From assembly GCF_017355985.1 (NCBI RefSeq), contig NZ_JAFIQU010000002.1, positions 248,001 to 312,000 of the forward strand: 64,000 bases of DNA. Reading direction: 5' to 3'. This stretch comes from Arenibaculum pallidiluteum (GTDB taxonomy: Bacteria; Pseudomonadota; Alphaproteobacteria; Azospirillales; Azospirillaceae). The notes under the pieces were generated by a model. The model did no database searches, was not told the DNA's origin, and saw nothing but the letters and a program-made list of their open reading frames with translations. The translations under genes and the position numbers were made by a program. This document shows positions 43,105 through 51,534 of the stretch, piece by piece. Every line of letters begins with the position of its first letter. Within the stretch, counting starts at the first letter, position 1.

Positions 43105-44124
43105 TCAGGCGGCGGGCACGCCCTTGCTGGTGGAGTATTCGAAATGCAGGACCTCGCCGGGATGGACCAGCGGGAAGATCGCATGGGCCGCGTGGGCCGC
43201 TTCGGCGAAGCCCGTGAGGATCAGCTTCAGCTTGGTCGGATATGTCGCGATGTCGCCGATGGCGAAGATCCCGGGCGCGCTGGTCGCCGCCGTGCCGTGC
43301 TCGACCGTGATGTGGTTGCGCTCGAGGTTCAGCCCCCATTCGGCGATCGGGCCCAGGTTCATGGCGAGGCCGAAGAAGGGCAGCAGGGCGTCGGCCTCCA
43401 GCAGCCGGGTCTCCCCTTCCAGGGTCTCGACCCGCACGCCGGTGATCTGCCCGTCCGCCCCCTCCAGCCCGGCGAGCTGGTAGGGCACCACCAGCTCGAT
43501 CCTTCCGTCCCGTGCGAGCTGGTCCAGGCGGGCCGTGCTCTCCGGCGCCGCGCGGAACTTCGGCCGCCGGTGCACGACCATCACCCGGGATGCCACTTCG
43601 GAGAGCGAGATGGCCCAGTCGACGGCGCTGTCGCCGCCGCCGGCGATCACGACGCGCTTGCCGGCGAAGTCCTGGCGGCGCTTCACGAGATAATGGACGG
43701 ACCTGCCCTCGTAGGCCTCGATCCCGTCCAGGGGCGGGCGGTTCGGGCCGAAGGCGCCGACTCCCGCCGCGATCACCACGGCCCGCGCTTCGATCACGGT
43801 CCCGGCCGAGGTCTCCAGCCGCCAGCGGCCGCCGTCCAGCGGCGACAGCCTCTCGACGCGCTGGCCGAGATGGTAGACGGGCTCGAAGGGTGCCGCCTGC
43901 TCCTCCAGCCTTGCGATCAGGTCGCCCGCATCGATCGCGGGATGGGCGGGGATGTCGTAGATCGGCTTCTCGGGATAGAGCGCCGTGCACTGCCCGCCCA
44001 CCATGTCGAGGCTGTCCACCACATGGCAGCGCATGCGCAGCATGCCGCATTCGAAGATCGCGAAGAGGCCGACCGGCCCCGCGCCGATGATGGCGACGTC
44101 GGTGCTGTGGACGGTGCTGGACAT
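43105..44124 (-). CDS. Ferredoxin-NADP reductase-type NAD(P)/FAD oxidoreductase
   Basis: A 339-aa thioredoxin-reductase-like flavoprotein without the CxxC redox site. FAD motif IIGAGPVGLFA at residues 11-21, GGQCTALYPEKPIYDIPAHP near 42, NAD(P) motif VVIAGGGDSAVDWA near 155 and the C-terminal FAIGDIATYPTKLKLILTGFAEAA near 290. These match the ferredoxin/flavodoxin-NADP reductases (type 2) of Bacillus YumC kind. The start at 44124 (MSSTVHSTD) lies at the N-terminus of the FAD fold; the longer frame upstream is antisense to the tsaE start region. Divergent from tsaE. Confidence 0.9.
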   Translation of the reverse strand: MSSTVHSTDVAIIGAGPVGLFAIFECGMLRMRCHVVDSLDMVGGQCTALYPEKPIYDIPAHPAIDAGDLIARLEEQAAPFEPVYHLGQRVERLSPLDGGRWRLETSAGTVIEARAVVIAAGVGAFGPNRPPLDGIEAYEGRSVHYLVKRRQDFAGKRVVIAGGGDSAVDWAISLSEVASRVMVVHRRPKFRAAPESTARLDQLARDGRIELVVPYQLAGLEGADGQITGVRVETLEGETRLLEADALLPFFGLAMNLGPIAEWGLNLERNHITVEHGTAATSAPGIFAIGDIATYPTKLKLILTGFAEAAHAAHAIFPLVHPGEVLHFEYSTSKGVPAA

Positions 44125-44283
44125 GGCGGGTCTCCGGCGCTGGGGGCGGAGCGTGTTTTCCCCGGTTTGCGGGCGGACATCAACCCCCGAAGCGAGGACG
44201 CGCGGCCGCGCCATTCGCATGAGCCCGTGTGTCCCGGTCTTGGCCCTTGAAGCGGCCCCGCCGGCGCACCACACTGCGCCGCC

Positions 44284-44760
44284 ATGCCGACCGCCGCATC
44301 GACGCCACCCATCGACCTGCCTGACGAGGACGCGACCCGCGCCCTCGCGACGCGCCTGGCCCCGCGCCTGCGCCAGGGTGACCTGGTGGCGCTGCGCGGC
44401 GATCTCGGCGCGGGGAAGACAGCCTTCGCCCGCGCTCTCATCCGGGCCCTGACCGACCCGGAGGAGGAAGTGCCGAGCCCGACCTTCACCCTGGTCCAGA
44501 CCTACGACGCGCCGTCGGGGACGATATGGCATTTCGACCTCTATCGCCTTGCCGGGCCGGAGGAGGTGCTCGAGCTCGGCTGGGACGAGGCCGCGGGCGG
44601 CATCGCCCTGGTCGAATGGCCCGAGCGCCTGGGCCGTATGCTGCCGCCCGACCGGCTGGAGCTTGAGCTGGCCGTGACCGGGCCCGGCTCGCGCAGGGCC
44701 GTCCTGGCGGGCGGCCCATCCTGGGCCGGGCGTCTGGCAGGGCTGGAGGGCAGATCGTGA
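44284..44760 (+). CDS. tsaE: tRNA t6A biosynthesis ATPase TsaE
   Basis: A 158-aa P-loop protein needed with TsaB, TsaC and TsaD for the t6A37 modification of ANN-decoding tRNAs. Walker A GDLGAGKT at residues 39-46, the SPTFTLVQTYD switch near 65 and HFDLYRL near 83. It is the first gene of tsaE-amgK-murU-addB, and its stop overlaps the GTG of amgK. Confidence 0.95.
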   Translation: MPTAASTPPIDLPDEDATRALATRLAPRLRQGDLVALRGDLGAGKTAFARALIRALTDPEEEVPSPTFTLVQTYDAPSGTIWHFDLYRLAGPEEVLELGWDEAAGGIALVEWPERLGRMLPPDRLELELAVTGPGSRRAVLAGGPSWAGRLAGLEGRS

Positions 44761-45764
44761 GCGCCGACCGCATCACCGCCTTCCTCGACCTCGCCGGCTG
44801 GGCCGGCGCCAGGCGCCGGCCGCTCGCCGGCGACGCCTCGGCCCGGCGCTACGAAAGGCTGGCGCGCCCCGGCGGCACGGCGATCCTGATGGATTCCCCC
44901 GATCCCGCGAACGACGTGGTCCCGTTCCTGAAGGTCGCCGCGATCCTGCGCGAGATCGGCCTATCGGTCCCCGCCGTGCTGGCGGCCGACCCCGGCCAGG
45001 GCCTCCTGCTGCTCGAGGATTTCGGCGATTCGACCTTCACCAGGCTGATGGAGGCGGGCGAGGATCCTGCCGCGCTGTACCGCCTGGCGACCGACGCGTT
45101 GGTCCGCCTCCACCGGTTCTTCGATCCCGCCGCGGCGGAGGACCTGCCGCGCTACGACGCCGACCTGTTCGTGGGGCAGGTCATGCTCTTCGCCGAGACG
45201 TACCTGCCCCACGCGCTGGGCCGCGAGCCCACAGGCGCGGAGCGGAGTGCGCTCGAGGCCGCGTGGCGCCGCGTGGTCAGGCCCGCCTGCGAGGCCGTGC
45301 CCTCGTCGCTCCTGCACCGGGACTGGCACGTCGACAACCTGATGCGGCTCGAAGGGCGGCAGGGCGCCGCGGCCTGCGGCATCCTGGACTTCCAGCAGGC
45401 GGGGCTCGGCCCGGTCTCCTACGACCTCGTCTCGATCCTCGAGGATGCGCGCCGGGATGTGCCCGACGCCGTCCGGCAGGCCGAGATCGATCATTACCTC
45501 GCGGCGTTTCCCGGGCTCGACCGGGGCCGGTTCCTGGGATCCTACGGCGTGATGGGGGCGGTCCGGCACACCCGGATCCTCGCGGTCTTCGCGCGGCTCT
45601 GGCTCCGGGACGGGCGGGCGGGATACCTTCAGCACATGCCCCGGGTCTGGCGGCTGCTGGAGGGCCAGCTGGCCCGGGCCGAGCTGGCGCCCGTGCGCGC
45701 CTGGTTCGATGCCACCCTGCCGCCCGAGACCCGCGCCCCCCTGTTCGTATCGAAGTCGGAATGA
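44757..45764 (+). CDS. amgK: AmgK-like cell-wall amino sugar kinase
   Basis: A 335-aa aminoglycoside-phosphotransferase-fold kinase. Brenner motif LLHRDWHVDNLM near residue 183 and the DFQQAG metal site near 210. AmgK phosphorylates N-acetylmuramate and N-acetylglucosamine at C1 in the anhydro-MurNAc recycling route that bypasses de novo synthesis, and MurU, the next gene, makes UDP-MurNAc from the product. GTG start at 44757 overlapping tsaE; its stop overlaps the murU ATG (ATGA). The order tsaE-amgK-murU supports the assignment. Confidence 0.9.
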   Translation: MSADRITAFLDLAGWAGARRRPLAGDASARRYERLARPGGTAILMDSPDPANDVVPFLKVAAILREIGLSVPAVLAADPGQGLLLLEDFGDSTFTRLMEAGEDPAALYRLATDALVRLHRFFDPAAAEDLPRYDADLFVGQVMLFAETYLPHALGREPTGAERSALEAAWRRVVRPACEAVPSSLLHRDWHVDNLMRLEGRQGAAACGILDFQQAGLGPVSYDLVSILEDARRDVPDAVRQAEIDHYLAAFPGLDRGRFLGSYGVMGAVRHTRILAVFARLWLRDGRAGYLQHMPRVWRLLEGQLARAELAPVRAWFDATLPPETRAPLFVSKSE

Positions 45765-46483
45765 TGATCTCCCTGACCCACGCCATGGTGCTGGCCGCAG
45801 GCCTGGGCACGCGCATGCGCCCGCTGACGCTGGAACGCCCGAAGCCGCTGATCGAGGTCTGCGGCCGCACGCTGCTCGACCATGCCCTGGACCGGATCCA
45901 GGAGGCCGGCATCGGGAACGCGGTCGTGAACACCCATTACATGGGCGAAATGATCGCCTCGCATCTCGCCGGCCGCACGACGCCGCGGATCGACCTCTCG
46001 CCGGAGCCCGAGCTCCTGGAAACCGGCGGTGGCGTCGCGCGCGCCCTGCCAAAGCTCGGCGGCGGGCCCTTCCTGGTCGCCAATGCCGACAATCTCTGGT
46101 TCGACGGCCCCCGGCCGGCGGTGGAGCGCATGGTCCGGGCCTTCGATCCCGAGGCCATGGACACCCTGCTGCTTCTCGTGCCCACGGTCGCCTCCTACGG
46201 CTATGACGGGCCCGGCGACTACACCATGGACCAGGTCGGCCGCCTGACTCGGCGCGCGCCTGGCCGCGTCGCACCCTTCGTCTTCAGCGGCGTGATGATC
46301 GCCGCCCCCGCGGCCTACGCCGACGTGCCGGCGGGCGCCTTCTCGAACAACCTGCTTTTCGACCGGGCCCAGGAGCGCGGACGCCTGTTCGGCATCCGGC
46401 ACGACGGGCTGTGGTTCCATGTCGGGACGCCCGATGCGATCGCGGAGGTCGAGCGGGTCATGGATTACAAGCCGCCCGCATGA
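45761..46483 (+). CDS. murU: N-acetylmuramate alpha-1-phosphate uridylyltransferase
   Basis: A 240-aa nucleotidyltransferase. The signature LAAGLGTRMRPLTLERPKPLIEV runs from residue 11, FLVANADNLW with its metal Asp near 107 and NTHYMGEMI near 57. With AmgK it regenerates UDP-MurNAc from recycled MurNAc, giving intrinsic fosfomycin tolerance where studied. The ATG at 45761 overlaps the amgK stop; a second ATG is one codon later. It overlaps addB by ATGA. Confidence 0.9.
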   Translation: MMISLTHAMVLAAGLGTRMRPLTLERPKPLIEVCGRTLLDHALDRIQEAGIGNAVVNTHYMGEMIASHLAGRTTPRIDLSPEPELLETGGGVARALPKLGGGPFLVANADNLWFDGPRPAVERMVRAFDPEAMDTLLLLVPTVASYGYDGPGDYTMDQVGRLTRRAPGRVAPFVFSGVMIAAPAAYADVPAGAFSNNLLFDRAQERGRLFGIRHDGLWFHVGTPDAIAEVERVMDYKPPA

Positions 46484-49400
46484 CCGGCGCGCCGGATCCC
46501 CGCGACGGCACGTTCCCCGGCGGCACGTCCTCCGACGGAACGGCCCGCGTCTACGCCGTCGATCCGGGCCGGCCCTTCGCCGACGCCCTGGCCGCGGGCA
46601 TCCTGGACCATGTCGGAAGGGATCCGCTGGCGCTCTCGGGCTGCATCGTCCTGATGCCGACCCGCCGCGCCTGCCGCGCCCTGCGCGAGGCGTTCCTGCG
46701 GCTGTCCGGCGGCGAGCCGCTGCTGCTGCCGCGCCTCGCGCCGCTCGGCCAGCTCGACGCCGACGAGCTGGATCTGATGTCCACCGCCCTACCCGGCGGC
46801 GGCGACCTGGATCTGCCGCCGGCCTTCACGCCGCTCCGCCGGCAGCTCCTGCTGACCAAGCTGGTCCAGGGGACCGGCCTGACGCCGACCCCAGCCCAGG
46901 CGGCACGGCTCGCGGCCGAGCTTGCGCGGCTGCGCGACCAGATGCTGGCCGAGGGCATCGGCCTGGACCGCCTCGCGGGCCTGGTGCCCGACGACCATGC
47001 CCTGCACTGGCAGATCACGCTCGACTTCCTGAAGATCATCGGCGAGCACTGGCCCGCCATTGAGGCCGAGGAAGGCGCTATCGATGCAAGCGCCCGGCAC
47101 AACCTCCTGATGCGCCGCCAGGCCGAGCTGTGGCGCGCCCGGCCGCCGACGGAGCCCGTGATCGCCGTCGCGGATCCGGGATCGAGCCGCGGAACGGCCG
47201 AGCTGCTGGCCGTCGTCGCCCGCCTGCCGCAGGGCGCCGTGGTGCTGCCGGGGCTGGACCTGGGCCTGGACGACGGCGCCTGGTCGGCGCTGGACGACGC
47301 CCATCCCCAGTTCGGCCTCTCCCGCATGATGGACGCCCTGGGCGTCGGACGCGCCGAGGTGCGCCCCTGGCCCTGCCCCGGCATCCCGGCGACGCCCCCC
47401 GCCCGCCCGCGCCTGCTCGGCGAGGCGCTGCGCCCCGCCGCCACCACCGAGGCCTGGCGCGAGCTCTCGGGCTTCTCCGAGGGGGATCTGGACGGGCTGT
47501 GGCGGATCGACTGCCCGACGCCCCAGGAGGAGGCGGCATCCATCGCGCTGCTGATGCGCCAAGCGCTGGAGACGCCGGAGCGCACGGCGGCACTGGTGAC
47601 CCCGGATCGGGCCCTCGCCCGCCGGGTGGCGATGGCGCTGGAGCGCTGGGGCATCGCGGTCGACGATTCCGGCGGGCGCCCCCTGAGCGACACCGCCGTC
47701 GGCACGTTCCTGCGCCTGGTCTCGGACTGCGCGCTGAGGAATGCCGAGCCCGTGGCCCTGCTGACGCTGCTCAAGCACCCGCTGGCGGCCGGTGGGCGCG
47801 ATCCCGCGGCCTTCCGCTCCCGCGCCCGGGCACTGGAACGGGCGGTACTGCGCGGCCCGCGGCCGGGCGCCGGTTTCGCCGGGCTGCGCGCAGCGCTGGA
47901 GGCGGCCGAGGACCGGCGCTTCGCGCGCCGGGACGCGCGACGGGAGCTGCTGGGCTGGGTGGAAGGGCTGGAGTCGCTGACCGAGCCCTGGCGCGCGGCG
48001 CTGGCCGACGGCGCGCCACGGCCCCTGGCGACCTGGCTGAAGCTTCATGGCGAGCTGGCCGAGGCGCTGGCCGCCACCGACCACGAGATCGGGCCACAGC
48101 GGCTCTGGCGCCACGAGGACGGCGAGGCGGCCGCCGGCTTCCTGAACGACCTGCTACGCGCCGCGGGCGATTTCGGCGACGTGGCCGGGACCGACTATCC
48201 CGCCCTGTTCGAGGCGCTGCTCGCCGCCGCGGCGCCGGTGCGCCCGCGCTATGGCCGGCACCCGCGCCTCAGCATCCTGGGCCTGCTGGAGGCGCGGCTG
48301 CAGCAGGCGGACGTGATCGTGCTGGGCGGCCTGAACGAGGGCACCTGGCCGCCCGAGCCCGCGGCGGATCCCTGGCTGTCGCGCCCCATGCGCAAGGCGC
48401 TGGGCCTGGCCTCGCCCGAGTTCCGGCTGGGGCTCGCGGCCCACGACTTCGCCATGCTGGCCTGCGCCCCACGGGTGGTGCTGACGCGGGCCGAGCGCGT
48501 CGACGGCACCCCGACGGTCCCGTCGCGCTGGCTGCTGCGCCTGGACGCCGTGCTGGACGGACTCGGCCTCGGCGGGATCATCGGGACAGGCGCCGAGACC
48601 TGGCTGTACTGGGCGGCGGAGCTCGACCGTCCCGCAAGGGTGCGCCCGGTCGGGCCGCCCGAACCGCGCCCGCCGGTCGCGGCGCGGCCGCGCAGGCTCT
48701 CGGTGACCCAGGTCGAGACCTGGATGCGCGATCCCTATGCCGTGTACGCGCGGCACGTGCTGGGCCTGTCGGCGCTGGACCCGATCGCCGCCGATCCGGG
48801 CGCGGCGGAGCGCGGCCAGTTCATCCACCTGGCCCTGGACGCCTTCGTGCGCGAGCATCCTGGCGCGCTTCCACCGGACGCGGTGCGCCGCCTGCTCGCG
48901 CTCGGCGAGCAGGCCTTCGGCGACCATCTCGCCCAGCCCGACGTCTGGGCATTCTGGTGGCCTCGCTTCGAGCGGGTCGCACGCTGGTTCGTCGCCCAGG
49001 AGCAGGCCCGGCGCGAGACGACCCGCCCCTTGCTGACCGAGGCATCGGGACGCATGGAGCTGGCGGGGCCGGCCGGCCCCTTCACCCTCGTCGCAAAGGC
49101 GGACAGGATCGACCTCATGCCCGATGGATCGCTGGCGATCCTGGACTACAAGACGGGCGCGCCGCCGAGCACGCGCGAGGTCGAGCTCGGCTTCGCCCCG
49201 CAGCTTCCGCTGGAGGCGGCGATCGCCGAGGCCGGCGGCTTCGAGCCGATCGAGGCAAGGCAAGTCTCGTCCCTGGCCTTCTGGAGGCTCTCGGGCGGAG
49301 ATCCCCCGGGTGAGGAGAAGGCACTGCCGCCCGATGCGCTGCCGCGGCTCGTCGCCGAGGCGCGTGCAGGCCTGCTCGCCCTGATCCACGCCTTTGACGA

Positions 49401-49518
49401 TCCCCGCACGCCGTACCGCGCCCTGCCCCGGCCCGAACGCGCCCCGCGCTACAGCGACTATGCCCATCTGGCCCGGGTCCAGGAATGGTCCACCGCCGGC
49501 GGCGACGGAGGCGAATAG
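46480..49518 (+). CDS. addB: Double-strand break repair protein AddB
   Basis: A 1012-aa subunit of the AddAB helicase-nuclease, which processes double-strand ends for RecA loading. The C-terminal RecB-like nuclease has LVAKADRIDLMPDGSLAILDYKTG with Asp889 and Lys891. No Walker A is seen near the N-terminus (IVLMPTRRACRALREAF instead), consistent with the alphaproteobacterial AddB class that lacks helicase activity. The start at 46480 overlaps the murU stop. addA follows only after an inserted sensor kinase gene. Confidence 0.93.
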   Translation: MTGAPDPRDGTFPGGTSSDGTARVYAVDPGRPFADALAAGILDHVGRDPLALSGCIVLMPTRRACRALREAFLRLSGGEPLLLPRLAPLGQLDADELDLMSTALPGGGDLDLPPAFTPLRRQLLLTKLVQGTGLTPTPAQAARLAAELARLRDQMLAEGIGLDRLAGLVPDDHALHWQITLDFLKIIGEHWPAIEAEEGAIDASARHNLLMRRQAELWRARPPTEPVIAVADPGSSRGTAELLAVVARLPQGAVVLPGLDLGLDDGAWSALDDAHPQFGLSRMMDALGVGRAEVRPWPCPGIPATPPARPRLLGEALRPAATTEAWRELSGFSEGDLDGLWRIDCPTPQEEAASIALLMRQALETPERTAALVTPDRALARRVAMALERWGIAVDDSGGRPLSDTAVGTFLRLVSDCALRNAEPVALLTLLKHPLAAGGRDPAAFRSRARALERAVLRGPRPGAGFAGLRAALEAAEDRRFARRDARRELLGWVEGLESLTEPWRAALADGAPRPLATWLKLHGELAEALAATDHEIGPQRLWRHEDGEAAAGFLNDLLRAAGDFGDVAGTDYPALFEALLAAAAPVRPRYGRHPRLSILGLLEARLQQADVIVLGGLNEGTWPPEPAADPWLSRPMRKALGLASPEFRLGLAAHDFAMLACAPRVVLTRAERVDGTPTVPSRWLLRLDAVLDGLGLGGIIGTGAETWLYWAAELDRPARVRPVGPPEPRPPVAARPRRLSVTQVETWMRDPYAVYARHVLGLSALDPIAADPGAAERGQFIHLALDAFVREHPGALPPDAVRRLLALGEQAFGDHLAQPDVWAFWWPRFERVARWFVAQEQARRETTRPLLTEASGRMELAGPAGPFTLVAKADRIDLMPDGSLAILDYKTGAPPSTREVELGFAPQLPLEAAIAEAGGFEPIEARQVSSLAFWRLSGGDPPGEEKALPPDALPRLVAEARAGLLALIHAFDDPRTPYRALPRPERAPRYSDYAHLARVQEWSTAGGDGGE

Positions 49519-49559
49519 CGCCATCGTGGCAAAGTCGCGGGGTGACTAAACAATTAGGC

Positions 49560-49577
49560 GAATTTCCATGGAAATTC
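49560..49577. promoter_or_regulatory. Perfect 18-bp palindrome upstream of the sensor kinase
   Basis: GAATTTCCATGGAAATTC is a perfect palindrome in an AT-rich 83-bp gap between addB and the kinase at 49602. A TAGAAT hexamer 3 bp after it could be a -10 element. It looks like a repressor or activator operator. Confidence 0.5.
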
Positions 49578-49601
49578 AGGTAGAATTCTCGGCATAGAGC
49601 C

Positions 49602-51410
49602 ATGCCGAATCCCACGTCCCCGAGTCCCAGCCGCCGGACGCCCCCCGCAAGCCGCCGTCCAGTGCGGTTCTGGGCCATGGCGGCGCTCGGGCTCGCATTT
49701 TACAACGGGCTGATCGCGTTTCAGGTCTGGCGGGACCGCGAGGCCCTGCTCCGCGCCGCCGCACTGGAGGCCGACCGCGCGACGCACCTGCTGGGCGAGC
49801 AGTTCGCCTCGGCCCTGGCCTTCATTTCGGCATCGCTCGAGACGCTGGACCTGCTGCTGGGGCGGCTGCCGGAGGCCTCTCGGGATGGCGGGACCGGGAT
49901 CGAGACCGTGCGGGCGGTGATGGAAGCGAAGGCGCACCGGCTCGGCCTCGCACGCGGGTTCCTTGCGACGAGGCCCGACGGGCGGCTGCTGGTCGACGAG
50001 CTCGGCCCGCCGGCCCAGGCGCTGGACCTGTCGGACCGCGACTACTTCCGGGCCCATCTGCAGTCGCCCGGAAAGCGGCTCTATATCGGCGAGCCGGTCC
50101 TCGGACGCACCTCGGGCCAGTGGTTCATCGGCGTCAGCACGCCCCGCTCGGATCCCGAGAACCGCTTCGCCGGCGTGCTGGCGGCGATCGTCGACCCTGT
50201 CCGCATGGCCCGGGTGCTGGCCGAGGCGATCCCAGACGACGCGGTCGGCGCCGTGGTGGACGACCGCGGCCTCGTCCTGGCGCGCACCGGAGGACTGGAG
50301 GACCGGATCGGCCGGCCGGCCGGCCGCGACCCGGAGCTGAGCCCCGCGCCGGGGCGGCTGCGCGCGGCCTTCGCGGTGCCGGAGTTCCCGCTGACGGTCA
50401 TCGTCTCCATGGAGGCTGCGGACGCCCTGCGGCCCTGGCACGACAAGCTGCCCTATTTCGGCCTCGTCATGGTCCTGCCCTCGGTCGCCGGACTGGCCGC
50501 GCTCGCCCTGATCCGGCGGAACCAGCGCGCGCTGGATGCCAGCCGCCAGGCGCTGGAAAGGCATGTGGCCGAGCTCCAGGCGACCCGCGCCCGCCTGGAG
50601 GAGCAGGCGACCATGATGCAGGCCCTGGCCGGGCAGAACGCCTTGGCGCGCTCGCGCGCGGAAGCGGCCAACATGGCGAAGTCGGTCTTCCTCGCCAACA
50701 TGTCCCACGAGCTGCGCACGCCGCTGAATGCGATCATCGGCTTCGGAGAGATCATTGCGCGCCAGGAGCTCGGCCCCCTCGGCCATCTCGAGTACGTCTC
50801 CTTCGCCGCGGACATCCAGACGGCGGGGCGGCACCTGCTGGACATGATCAACGACATCCTGGACATCTCGAAGATCGAGGCCAACAAGTACGTCCTGAAC
50901 CCGGAGACGATCTCGCTGCATGCCGTTGTGGACGCCTGCGTCCGGATCGTCCGGGGACGTGCCCGCGATGCCGGGATCGAGGTGACCAGCACGCTGCCGC
51001 CACTCGACCCGCTCGTGGCGGACGAGCGCGCGATCCGGCAGGTGCTGATCAACCTGCTGGCCAACGCGATCAAGTTCACGGGACCGGGCGGGAGGGTCAC
51101 CCTGGGCGCAGAGGTCGAGGACGACCGGATGCGGATCTCGGTCACCGACACCGGCGTCGGCATCAGGGCCGAGGACATCCCGAAGCTCGGCCGCCCCTTC
51201 GAGCAGGCCGGCAACCAGCCCCGGGACAAGGCCTCCGGGACGGGGCTGGGCCTCGCGCTGAGCCGCAGGCTGGTGGAACTGCACGGCGGGCGGCTGCAGA
51301 TCGAGAGCGAGCTTGGCAGGGGAACGACCGTCTGGTTCACGCTGCCCCTGAACGGACCTCCGCCGGCCCTGCCAGGCCTGCCGCATATTGAGGCCGGCGA
51401 GGGAATCTGA
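49602..51410 (+). CDS. Orphan sensor histidine kinase with extracytoplasmic sensor
   Basis: A 602-aa kinase. A helix at residues 24-42 and another at about 285-305 bound a 240-residue periplasmic PDC/dCache-like sensor (LDLSDRDYFRAHLQ, then FIGVSTPR). A coiled coil (310-355) leads to FLANMSHELRTPLNAII with His369, NLLANAIKFTG, VTDTGVGIR and ASGTGLGLALSRRLVELHGG. No receiver domain and no adjacent response regulator. It lies between addB and addA, on the same strand as both. Its ligand is unknown; PDC sensors bind small organic molecules. Confidence 0.9.
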   Translation: MPNPTSPSPSRRTPPASRRPVRFWAMAALGLAFYNGLIAFQVWRDREALLRAAALEADRATHLLGEQFASALAFISASLETLDLLLGRLPEASRDGGTGIETVRAVMEAKAHRLGLARGFLATRPDGRLLVDELGPPAQALDLSDRDYFRAHLQSPGKRLYIGEPVLGRTSGQWFIGVSTPRSDPENRFAGVLAAIVDPVRMARVLAEAIPDDAVGAVVDDRGLVLARTGGLEDRIGRPAGRDPELSPAPGRLRAAFAVPEFPLTVIVSMEAADALRPWHDKLPYFGLVMVLPSVAGLAALALIRRNQRALDASRQALERHVAELQATRARLEEQATMMQALAGQNALARSRAEAANMAKSVFLANMSHELRTPLNAIIGFGEIIARQELGPLGHLEYVSFAADIQTAGRHLLDMINDILDISKIEANKYVLNPETISLHAVVDACVRIVRGRARDAGIEVTSTLPPLDPLVADERAIRQVLINLLANAIKFTGPGGRVTLGAEVEDDRMRISVTDTGVGIRAEDIPKLGRPFEQAGNQPRDKASGTGLGLALSRRLVELHGGRLQIESELGRGTTVWFTLPLNGPPPALPGLPHIEAGEGI

Positions 51411-51430
51411 GCCGGCCGGAGCCGTCGCCC

Positions 51431-51456
51431 GAAAGCTGTGACGGAAAGCTGTGACG
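51431..51456 (+). repeat. Tandem 13-bp duplication upstream of addA
   Basis: GAAAGCTGTGACG occurs twice in tandem (51431-51443, 51444-51456), about 80 bp before the addA start, in the gap after the sensor kinase. It could be a duplicated regulator site or a small slippage event. Confidence 0.4.
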
Positions 51457-51534
51457 GGGCGCAGGCGCGAGGCGGGTTCCTTCCCTCGGCGGCGCTTCTC
51501 GCCTAAAAGACGGGTGACGCAGCCCCGGGCCTCG

